A stretch of DNA of 64,000 nt from Paraburkholderia podalyriae. GTDB taxonomy: Bacteria; Pseudomonadota; Gammaproteobacteria; Burkholderiales; Burkholderiaceae. The stretch lies in NCBI RefSeq assembly GCF_014397785.1, contig NZ_VZQQ01000008.1, positions 213,490-277,489 of the forward strand. Direction: 5' to 3'. The notes below the pieces were generated by a model, which was not told the DNA's origin, searched no databases, and saw only the letters and a program-made list of their open reading frames with translations. Positions 18,855 through 25,607 of this stretch are shown in pieces (position 1 is the stretch's first letter; each line of letters begins with the position of its first letter). A program made the translations under genes and the position numbers.

Positions 18855-19560
18855 CGTCGAGCCTCCCATCGCGGATGACGAGCACGCGGTCAGCGCGCGC
18901 AGCCAGAGCCTCGCTGTGCGTCGCGACTAGCGCCATGTCGCCGTTGCCGTGACATCGCTCGACCAGATGACTCACGATCACGGTTTCGGTTGCGGCATCG
19001 ACTTCGGCGGTGGGCTCGTCCGCTAGGAGCACCTTATGCTCGGCCGAGAGCGCCACCGCGAGCCCGGCGCGCGCCGCTTCGCCGCCGGACAACTGCGACG
19101 GATACGCGCGGCGTCGCGCGGCCAGGTCGGTCACATCAAGCAGTGCGTCGAGTTTGTCGCGATCGTTCTTGCCAGCGAGCGACATCTGCAGCGTCATGTT
19201 GCCCTCGACGGTAAGGTGCTCGAACAGGTTGGCCGACTGCATCAGCAAGCCGATGTGGCGCGCCCGTAAGGCCGCACGCACCGCTTCGGGCCGGCGCGAC
19301 AGGCGTTGGCCCATCACATCGACATGGCCGCCGTCCGGTTCCTCCAGTCCAGCAAGACACGCGAGGAGCGTTGACTTGCCGCTGCCGGAGGGTCCCAGCA
19401 ACGCGACGAATTCGCCTGCGCACAGTTGCAGTGAGACGCCCCTGAGCGCGGCGGTCTCGTCGTCTCCGCTGTGGTAAAAGCGGTAGAGTTCGAACGCTTC
19501 GAGCCGAGGCAAATCAGCGCCATTGGAACGAATTGGCCATGAGGTTCCATTGATCGGCAT
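18847..19560 (-). CDS. ABC transporter ATP-binding protein (LolD-like), first of two
   Basis: 237 residues. Walker A GPSGSGKSTLLACLAG, a signature in the variant form LSGGEAARAGLAVALS (usual QxQR replaced by EAAR), Walker B VLLADEPTAEVD, and the switch His in VATHSEALAARAD. The divergence of its signature from that of its neighbour suggests an asymmetric ATPase pair. Start 19560 (MPINGTSW) overlaps the end of the exported-protein gene by 47 bases; an in-frame ATG at 19599 and a TTG just after the upstream stop are alternatives. Confidence 0.82.
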   Translation of the reverse strand: MPINGTSWPIRSNGADLPRLEAFELYRFYHSGDDETAALRGVSLQLCAGEFVALLGPSGSGKSTLLACLAGLEEPDGGHVDVMGQRLSRRPEAVRAALRARHIGLLMQSANLFEHLTVEGNMTLQMSLAGKNDRDKLDALLDVTDLAARRRAYPSQLSGGEAARAGLAVALSAEHKVLLADEPTAEVDAATETVIVSHLVERCHGNGDMALVATHSEALAARADRVLVIRDGRLDDA

Positions 19561-20113
19561 TGTCGGCTCCAAGCGGTGCGGAGAGCTCGAGCGTCGCAAG
19601 TGTGCCGCCGCGATAGATTAAATACCGATGATTCTCAAGACGAAGTTGCTTGTTCGTGACCGGGTTCGGTTCGGAATTCGACGTGTAGGTAATCAGCACG
19701 GCTGCCCCGCTGCGCAGCCGGACGTTTTTGATGGCACCAATCCTGATTGCATGACCGGTCCTGGCGAGTTCGGCGGCTTCGCGCGCAGTAACGGACGATA
19801 CCGTCGGCGCGCTCGCAGCAGGTGCAACACTGATCTCGACGACGTTGTACTTATCGGCAAAGCGCGTCCCGTCGCGGCGTTCCGTGCGCGCCCAACCTTC
19901 GGGCACTTTGAGGGAAAAGCCCGCCGGAGACTGGTAGGTTACGAAGACTTGCGTGTCCGGAATGTCGCCCGGCGGACTCTTTTCGGGCGTGGCAGCCTGC
20001 TCGGTTGTCGCCAAGACGTTTGCGGCGGCTTCCAGCGTGCAGGGCGAGGCGGCGAACGCCAGCACAATGGCCGAACTCCGCAGTAAGCGCTGACAGGTCA
20101 GATGCGGTATCAC
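19514..20113 (-). CDS. Exported protein, PsbP-like in outline, first gene of the ABC operon
   Basis: 199 residues from a GTG at 20113 that has GGAGGG immediately upstream; the frame is open to 20179 but lacks a better start. Residues ~10-30 form a signal peptide (LLRSSAIVLAFAASPCTLEA). The mature part has VFVTYQSPAGFSLKVPEGWA followed by beta-rich sequence ending DNADQWNLMANSFQW, an arrangement like small PsbP/Mog1-fold lipoprotein-like proteins; that fold is my inference. It leads the four-gene operon, so it is probably the periplasmic partner of the transporter. Confidence 0.65.
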   Translation of the reverse strand: MIPHLTCQRLLRSSAIVLAFAASPCTLEAAANVLATTEQAATPEKSPPGDIPDTQVFVTYQSPAGFSLKVPEGWARTERRDGTRFADKYNVVEISVAPAASAPTVSSVTAREAAELARTGHAIRIGAIKNVRLRSGAAVLITYTSNSEPNPVTNKQLRLENHRYLIYRGGTLATLELSAPLGADNADQWNLMANSFQWR

Positions 20114-20828
20114 GATCCCTCCCTGCTTCACATCCGTGCAGGGCGACTCTTCCTGAAGGAACCACTGGTTCGCATGCACCGAACTACCTATACCATGCTC
20201 CGCGAACCTTAGGAAACGCTTAGCTGCTCCCTCCGCGTCCGTTGGACGTGGGGCGACGTTCGGCTATCTGCGTACGTTCACACAGGCCTGAGAAGCCAAA
20301 GCCGCGTGTCGAACCGGTAACTCGATCTATAGCAACTTTCTCTTTGTGATGAAGAGCGTCGCATCGCTTTTCGTGTCGCTGCTCGCAAAACCAGCTGTCG
20401 AGACCGCATGCTTGAATGTCCGCGTGTCCGACTCCTGCTCCGCCTGACCGACAAGTGCTGTGCTAGTTGAACGACTGCGAAAGACTTGCCGCCTGACTCC
20501 AAAAGATGAATGACCGCTGGACCCGGAGAGCCGCCATTGAGGTGAAACGCGGTCGAGCGTCCGGAGCGGGTCGAGGGCGGTCCGTCGCGGCAAGCGGCGA
20601 GCGCCTTGGAGCTGCGCCGGCAACGCATCTGCGCCGGAGATTTGCGCCGCCTCGTCCTCGCCCTCCCTTATAATCCGGCATGACTCCATCCATTTCCCAC
20701 GCAGCAAGCTTACGAACGGTGCCACTCGGCACTCGGTTCATCGGTTCGTTCATCGCACATACCTCAGCGGGCTATTCGTCACGCACGCACGCGGAGTACA
20801 CGCCCCGCGAGCCGCACCTGGCGGTCGT
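20114..20828. other. Intergenic stretch with a third degenerate repeat copy
   Basis: About 715 bases between the divergent ABC operon and the RIO kinase gene, expected to hold both promoters. Around 20508-20600 it carries GAATGACCGCTG, GCCATTGAGGTG and GTCCGGAGCGGGTCG in the same order and spacing as the copy near 14756-14830. No gene is supported. Confidence 0.5.
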
Positions 20829-21683
20829 ATGAAAATGCCCAAACGGCTTGTGCCGCTTCTCGAAGAAGGCCTCATCGACGAAGTTATCGGCCAGTTGATG
20901 AGCGGCAAGGAGGCAACAGTCTACGTCGTGCGCAGCGGCAACTCGACGCGTTGTGCAAAGGTCTACAAGGACGCGAAGCAGCGCAGCTTTCGGCAGGCCG
21001 CGTCGTATCGGGACGGCCGCAAGGTCAAGAACAGCCGGCAGGCGCGTGCGATGGAAAAAGGGACGCGCTACGGCCGTCAGATGCAGGAAGCGTCATGGCA
21101 GAACGCCGAAGTCGACGCGCTGTTCCGGCTCGCCGACGCGGGCGTGCGCGTGCCGCAACCCTATATCTGTACCGATGGCGTGTTGCTGATGGAACTGGTG
21201 GTCGACGGGATGGGTGACGTCGCGCCACGCCTGAACGACGTCGATCTGACCGAAGCGCGCGCCCTGGAACTGCACGCGCTGCTGCTCAACCAGGTTGTCC
21301 GAATGCTCTGTGCGGGCGTGATTCACGGCGACCTGTCGGAATACAACATCCTGCTGGCAGCGGACGGGCCGGTGATTATTGATCTGCCTCAAGCCGTTGA
21401 TGCGGCCGGCAACAACGACGCGGCTGCGATGCTCAAGCGTGACGTCGACAACCTGGCCGTGTACTTCGGACGGTTCGCACCGGAAATACTCACCACGAGC
21501 TATGGCGCGGAAATCTGGACGCTGTTCGAAGCAGGCCGACTGCATGTCGATGTCGAATTGACAGGCCACATCGAAGTTGACACGCGAGTTGTCGACCTCG
21601 ATGGTGTGCTGCAGGAGATCGAAGCGACACGTCTTGAGGAAGACGCGCGATTGCGGCGACAGCAGGAACTGAGCGCAGGCTAG
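20829..21683 (+). CDS. RIO1-family serine/threonine protein kinase
   Basis: 284 residues with the RIO kinase plan: the nucleotide loop region LMSGKEATVYVVRSG (~23-37), the ATP-binding Lys in CAKVYKD, the RIO-type insertion KQRSFRQAASYRDGRKVKNS, the catalytic loop VIHGDLSEYNILL with Asp and Asn, and the metal-binding IIDLPQAVD. All catalytic residues are present, so it should be active. RIO kinases in bacteria are poorly understood; in eukaryotes and archaea they act in ribosome assembly. It stands alone, with its own promoter presumed in the preceding gap. Confidence 0.88.
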   Translation: MKMPKRLVPLLEEGLIDEVIGQLMSGKEATVYVVRSGNSTRCAKVYKDAKQRSFRQAASYRDGRKVKNSRQARAMEKGTRYGRQMQEASWQNAEVDALFRLADAGVRVPQPYICTDGVLLMELVVDGMGDVAPRLNDVDLTEARALELHALLLNQVVRMLCAGVIHGDLSEYNILLAADGPVIIDLPQAVDAAGNNDAAAMLKRDVDNLAVYFGRFAPEILTTSYGAEIWTLFEAGRLHVDVELTGHIEVDTRVVDLDGVLQEIEATRLEEDARLRRQQELSAG

Positions 21684-21707
21684 TAACCGCGTTCGATGTC
21701 GCCGGAG

Positions 21708-21921
21708 ATGGCACTGAAGAAGAACTTCGTAGTATGAAGGGCACAAACCGGGCGAGAAGGTTCAGACGTCTGGCATCTACAAGGTGGTGAGAGAAGGCGA
21801 CGCCGGCTCCGGCTTCGAAGTGACATGCGTCGAAGGCGAGCATTTTCCACCCGCACGCAACGGCAAGCGTGCGCACTACGAGTTGGTTCATGGCGCGCGC
21901 AGGGAAGGAGACCTACTATGA
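21708..21921 (+). pseudogene. Small YjzC-like protein gene, frameshifted
   Basis: An ATG at 21708 opens MALKKNFVV and stops at once at a TGA. One base out of register, the sequence continues as KPGEKVQTSGIYKVVREGDA, VTCVEGEHFPPARNGKRAHY, ELVHGARREGDLL and stops at 21921, overlapping the start of the next gene. The order NFVV, KPGEKxxxSGxYxVV, VTCVEGEHFPP is that of small (~60 aa) YjzC-like proteins, so the two pieces look like one gene with a net +1 shift near 21735-21744. The identity rests on recalled motif resemblance. Confidence 0.5.
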
Positions 21922-22229
21922 GAATTCGGCCTGGAACGCAGTCAATACTTCCCGCTCTGGTGATTTTGCTCGCCGGGTGTGTCGCTGGTGGCATGCCGTA
22001 TACCGGGCCGCACCTCACTCCGACAGAGTGCCGCGACCTGGCGGCGCTCAAGACAAACGCGCCCCCTACGATGGCGCAGCACCAAAGCGAACTCGCTGCC
22101 TTGAGGAAAGCGGGCTACGACCCGTCACCGTGGTTTGATGATCCGTATTACCCGGATGATCTACAAGCGGCACAGCGCCTGGTCGACTATTGGTTCCAAA
22201 CCGAGTGCCAGCACCTTCAACCCGGCTGA
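21918..22229 (+). CDS. Small lipoprotein, DUF4148-like
   Basis: 103 residues. A lipoprotein signal with lipobox LLAGC (Cys near residue 18) is followed by PPTMAQHQSELAALRKAGYDPS and DDPYYPDDLQAAQRLV, the pattern of the short DUF4148 family that is abundant in Burkholderia. The ATG at 21918 is preceded by AAGGAG. Function unknown; presumably anchored in the outer membrane. Confidence 0.7.
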   Translation: MRIRPGTQSILPALVILLAGCVAGGMPYTGPHLTPTECRDLAALKTNAPPTMAQHQSELAALRKAGYDPSPWFDDPYYPDDLQAAQRLVDYWFQTECQHLQPG

Positions 22230-22384
22230 GATAGAGAGATCGAGGACCGACCCCGGATGTCACCGCGGGGCCACTTGCACTCATTGATCATATTGTGTTC
22301 GATAGGCTCGTTTGAATCTATCAACAGACATTGAACGCGGTCGAAGAGCCGATCGTCACGTGCAATGGCGCGCGGTGTGATTGC

Positions 22385-22822
22385 TCATGCGATGTGCTTC
22401 CTCATGCACACGGCGGTAGACGCGCAGAGCCGCATGAATTGTGCCGTTTCGCGTACTTCATCCGGCACGTCGACCCGCTCGACTGCGCTGTAGCCGTGAT
22501 GTTCGAAAAATTGTCGCGCGCTCGTTGTGAGCAACCACAAGCTGGCATAGGTGCACGCCTTGGCTTCCCGTTCAATAGCCAGGAGCAGAGACGTGCCGAG
22601 ACCCGTTGCACGCAGATGCAAAGCGACAGCCAGCGATCTGAGCAACGCATCAGCGCCCAAAGGTTCCAGACCGACGCTTCCAACTATCGCTCCTCCTTCG
22701 TCGACGGCAACGAGAAACCCCGGTACCGGTACAGTTGGGACGTCCTCAGTCGGCAACGCACACGTTGCCAGCAGGCTTCTGATCCCGACGAGATCGTCAT
22801 CTTCGGCAGCTCTTATTTTCAT
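22385..22822 (-). CDS. arsN2: GNAT N-acetyltransferase, ArsN2-type, arsenic operon
   Basis: 145 residues with a GNAT fold: the acetyl-CoA loop region LRSLAVALHLRATGLGTSLL (~62-81) and the C-terminal FFEHHGYSAVERVDVPDEVR and STAVCMRKHIA, both hallmarks of ArsN2. ArsN proteins are common in arsenic operons; the related ArsN1 acetylates arsinothricin, while the role of ArsN2 is less settled. It is the last gene of the operon and its ATG overlaps the stop of the broken arsC, so it was or is translationally coupled to it. Confidence 0.85.
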   Translation of the reverse strand: MKIRAAEDDDLVGIRSLLATCALPTEDVPTVPVPGFLVAVDEGGAIVGSVGLEPLGADALLRSLAVALHLRATGLGTSLLLAIEREAKACTYASLWLLTTSARQFFEHHGYSAVERVDVPDEVRETAQFMRLCASTAVCMRKHIA

Positions 22823-23045
22823 GACGGGTTGTCCAGAGGCAGTTCGGCGTAGGGAGTGCCCTTCTTACCCAGCAAGTCGCGCACGCCCAGCCTCGACTGG
22901 CAGATGAGCTCGACCAGCCTTTCGCGGGACGGCGGACGATTCAGGTATTCGATGACGGTGGGTTTTATGCCCGCGTTGCGGATCGTCGCGATCGTGTTTC
23001 GCGAGTTCCGCAGTGCGGGTTGTGATAGATGATGACTTCGTTCAT
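22819..23045 (-). pseudogene. arsC: Glutaredoxin-coupled arsenate reductase (ArsC), frameshifted and C-terminally truncated
   Basis: From the ATG at 23045 the gene reads MNEVIIYHNPHCGT, containing the catalytic Cys, and then loses frame; one base is missing about 23004-23010 (family sequence HCGTSRNT). In the shifted frame it continues SRNTIATIRNAGIKPTVIEY and RVLLGKKG-like sequence to AELPLDNPS, where it ends at 22819 after ~75 codons, whereas family members have ~117-141 residues. So it carries two lesions. The function is probably covered by the intact low-molecular-weight-type ArsC upstream. Confidence 0.8.
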
Positions 23046-23065
23046 GTGATTGTTTTCCGTAACCT

Positions 23066-24136
23066 TCAGGCGCACTCGTACCAGTTCTTCGAGCGGTTGA
23101 CGATGCGTACAACAAGCAGCATGACCGGCACCTCGATCAGCACGCCCACGACAGTCGCGAGCGCGGCGCCGGAATTGAAACCGAACAAAGCGATTGCAGT
23201 GGCGATGGCCAGCTCGAAGAAGTTCGATGCGCCGATCAGGGCAGACGGGCAGGCAATATTGTGCTTTTCGCCGACCGCACGATTAAGCCAGTACGCCAGC
23301 GCCGAGTTGAAGAGCACCTGGATCAGGATCGGCACGGCGACCAACACGATCACGAGCGGCTGCTTCAGGATGGCTTCGCCCTGGAAGGCGAACAGCAGCA
23401 CCAGCGTAGCGAGCAGCGCCGTGATCGACCAGGGACCGATTTTCGCCATTGCTGCCTCATAAGCAGCCTCTCCACTGGCGAGCAGCACCTTGCGCAGGAT
23501 CTGCGCGAGGATCACGGGAATGACGATGTAGAGCGCGACCGACATGAGCAGCGTCGCCCACGGCACAGTAATGGCGGAAATGCCGAGCAGCAGGCCGACG
23601 AGCGGCGCGAACGCGACCACCATGATGCTGTCGTTGAGCGCGACCTGTGAGAGCGTGAAGAGCGGATCGCCGCCCGTCAGACGGCTCCAGACGAACACCA
23701 TCGCCGTGCAGGGCGCGGCGGCCAGCAGGATCAGCCCGGCCACATAGCTGTCGAGCTGCGCGGCGGGCAGCATCGGCGCGAACAGGTGCTTGATGAAGAG
23801 CCACGCGAGGAACGCCATCGTGAACGGCTTGACGAGCCAGTTGACGACGAGCGTGACGCCAATGCCCTTGATGTGCTGACGCACTTCATGCAGCGACCCG
23901 AAATCGACCTTGACCAGCATCGGGATGATCATCACCCAGATCAGCAGCCCGACCGGCAGGTTGACCTGGGCGTACTCCATGCGCCCGATCGTCTGAAAGA
24001 CGCCAGGCAGCACCTGGCCGAGCAGGATGCCCGCGACAATGCACAGCGCGACCCACACGGTCAGGTATCGCTCGAAGAAGCTGATGGCCGGTTTAGACGC
24101 GCTTTTGCGCGCAGCGGCGATGTTGGGGGTATTCAT
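23066..24136 (-). CDS. acr3: ACR3-family arsenite efflux transporter
   Basis: 356 residues with about ten TM helices. ACR3 signatures are visible: the AAPCTAMVFVWSRLTGGDPLF segment with its essential Cys, and GASNFFELAIATAIALFG. It exports arsenite made by ArsC through the inner membrane using the proton gradient. It begins 23 bases after the intact arsC. Confidence 0.95.
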   Translation of the reverse strand: MNTPNIAAARKSASKPAISFFERYLTVWVALCIVAGILLGQVLPGVFQTIGRMEYAQVNLPVGLLIWVMIIPMLVKVDFGSLHEVRQHIKGIGVTLVVNWLVKPFTMAFLAWLFIKHLFAPMLPAAQLDSYVAGLILLAAAPCTAMVFVWSRLTGGDPLFTLSQVALNDSIMVVAFAPLVGLLLGISAITVPWATLLMSVALYIVIPVILAQILRKVLLASGEAAYEAAMAKIGPWSITALLATLVLLFAFQGEAILKQPLVIVLVAVPILIQVLFNSALAYWLNRAVGEKHNIACPSALIGASNFFELAIATAIALFGFNSGAALATVVGVLIEVPVMLLVVRIVNRSKNWYECA

Positions 24137-24159
24137 GGGGCAAATCGATGGAAAAGGGT

Positions 24160-24654
24160 TCAGCTTTGCAGGATGTCGTCGAGTGCCTGCTGAAGCTCGG
24201 CATTGCCCAGACGGTCCAGGGGAAGTTCAAGCAGCTGTAGCATGCGATAGCCGATTGCCTGGCGTGTCAGTTCGAACGCCTGACGTTTGCCTTCGTCGCC
24301 GCCGGGTGCGTTCGACGGGTCGGCATAGCCCCAGTGCACCTTGACTGGACCACCGGGCCAGAACGGACACTGCTCGGCAGCCGCGGTGTCGCACGTCGTA
24401 ATGACGATGCGCATGGGCGGCGCGCCATCCTGCGCGAATTCATCCCAGCTCTTGCTGCGATAGCCTTCGGTATCGATGCCGGCGTTCGTCAGCGCTTCGA
24501 GCGCGAACGGATTGATGCGGCCGCTCGGGGTACTGCCAGCGCTGAACGCGCGCACGTCCTTGCCGAGCTTGCGTGCCCAGTGGTTGAGCATCCCTTCAGA
24601 GAGCACGCTGCGCGCCGAGTTGTGCGTGCACAGGATCAAGACGTTGGTCGTCAT
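24160..24654 (-). CDS. arsC: Arsenate reductase, low-molecular-weight phosphatase type (ArsC)
   Basis: 164 residues; start 24654 (MTTNVLILC) has GAGGAG six bases upstream, whereas the open frame extends to 24783 without a good site. The P-loop CTHNSARS (~9-16) with the catalytic Cys is intact, and the second redox region with VITTCDTAAAEQCPFWPG has further cysteines. It reduces arsenate to arsenite, coupled to thioredoxin or a similar thiol system, before export by ACR3. Confidence 0.93.
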   Translation of the reverse strand: MTTNVLILCTHNSARSVLSEGMLNHWARKLGKDVRAFSAGSTPSGRINPFALEALTNAGIDTEGYRSKSWDEFAQDGAPPMRIVITTCDTAAAEQCPFWPGGPVKVHWGYADPSNAPGGDEGKRQAFELTRQAIGYRMLQLLELPLDRLGNAELQQALDDILQS

Positions 24655-24682
24655 ACGCTCCTCATTGAATTGCGCGCCGGAC

Positions 24683-25165
24683 TCAGCAGCACGACGAAGA
24701 CCCGACCGGGACACCGACCGATTTGCCCGACGACGGAGCGCAGCACGCTGCGACCTCAGAAGCAGGTGCACTGTTCTGCGCATTGCGTGACTCGCCGAAT
24801 ACCGGAATGTCGTTCAAAGTGTGATACGACTCCCATGCGATGCCCTGCGGATCGACGGTCCAGTACTTGTCCGAGTTCGCATAGCAGCAGGCCGTGCCGA
24901 TTTGCGCGTCGACCGGCAACGCGGCGCCTTCGAGCCGGCAGTGCATCTCGTCCAGCTCGGCTTCGTTTTCGACCTGAACGCCCAGATGGTCGAGTCCTGG
25001 CGTGGCGCCGCGTTGCGAGATCGCGAAATTGACGCGCGGGTCGTCGAGCATCCATTTCGCGTAGTCGCTCTTGACGACGGTCGGTTCGGCCGCAAACAAC
25101 GCTGAGTAGAAGCGGACGCTCGCATTGAGATCCGTGACGGCGATGTGAATGTGAAAGCGCTTCAT
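24683..25165 (-). CDS. arsI: ArsI-type C-As lyase (vicinal-oxygen-chelate fold)
   Basis: 160 residues, MKRFHIHIAVTDLNASVRFY at the start, HLGVQV in the second module and WESYHTL near the end, giving His/His/Glu metal ligands of a VOC dioxygenase. The vicinal cysteine pair in ACCYANSDKYW is the organoarsenical-binding motif of ArsI. More Cys pairs lie near the C-terminus (AACCAPSSG, SSSCC). ArsI breaks the C-As bond of methylarsenite. The start overlaps the arsR stop as ATGA; an upstream ATG at 25192 lies inside arsR. CadI-like assignment is the alternative, but the ars context favours ArsI. Confidence 0.87.
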   Translation of the reverse strand: MKRFHIHIAVTDLNASVRFYSALFAAEPTVVKSDYAKWMLDDPRVNFAISQRGATPGLDHLGVQVENEAELDEMHCRLEGAALPVDAQIGTACCYANSDKYWTVDPQGIAWESYHTLNDIPVFGESRNAQNSAPASEVAACCAPSSGKSVGVPVGSSSCC

Positions 25166-25497
25166 GACTGCCTCTTCCTGGAGGGAGAACACGCTGATGC
25201 CGGCGAACAGGGGTTGCCGCCACAGCAGTTCTCGGTGAGATAGACCAGCAGGCCGTTCATAGTTTCGAAGTTTGCGCAGTAGTAGACGAACCGGCCTTCC
25301 TGCCGACTGGTGACGAGCTGCGCATGAGACAGTTCCTTCAGGTGGAAGGAAAGGGACGACGGCGCGACATCCAGCAGCGTGGCGATCTGGCCGGCGGGCA
25401 TGCCTTCGGGGCCGGCCTGCACCAGGGCGCGAAAGACGGCGAGCCGCGACTCGTGCGCGAGTGCCGCTAGAGCGGCGATGGTCTGGTTTGTTTCCAT
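25162..25497 (-). CDS. arsR: ArsR-family metalloregulator
   Basis: 111 residues with the ArsR winged helix: LAALAHESRLAVFRALVQ, IATLLDVAPSSLSFHLKELS as recognition helix, and EGRFVYYCANFE in the wing. Cysteines lie at YYC (~83) and in a C-terminal cluster CCGGNPC...C (~103-118 region), so the arsenite site is not the classic CxCxxC of helix 3 but may use these residues. It represses the operon until arsenite binds. The start codon lies inside a perfect palindrome that should be its own operator. Confidence 0.93.
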   Translation of the reverse strand: METNQTIAALAALAHESRLAVFRALVQAGPEGMPAGQIATLLDVAPSSLSFHLKELSHAQLVTSRQEGRFVYYCANFETMNGLLVYLTENCCGGNPCSPASACSPSRKRQS

Positions 25498-25521
25498 ATT
25501 TCGATATTAGTCGAAATATGG
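25494..25521. promoter_or_regulatory. Perfect palindrome, likely ArsR operator
   Basis: CCATATTTCGA, six bases, TCGAAATATGG: two 11-base arms that are exact inverted copies. It covers the arsR start codon, so bound ArsR would block both the promoter exit and ribosome access region. ArsR-family operators are AT-rich dyads of this kind. It is visible directly; the binding is inferred. Confidence 0.8.
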
Positions 25522-25554
25522 AGGAGATGACAAGAATTACCCGCTTGACCTTCC

Positions 25555-25607
25555 TGACTAATAAAGCGGAAGACGAAGAAAGATCTCAGCTTCCGCTTTA
25601 TTAGTCA
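25555..25607 (-). terminator. Long inverted repeat at the end of the egtB-like gene, probable terminator
   Basis: Two exact 18-base arms (25555-25572 TGACTAATAAAGCGGAAG and 25590-25607) flank a 17-base loop. The right arm includes the TAA stop of the egtB-like gene, so the hairpin forms right at the end of its mRNA and would insulate it from the arsR promoter. The run of U is short (CUUUAUUAG), so it is not a textbook terminator; transcript-end protection is an alternative. Confidence 0.55.
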
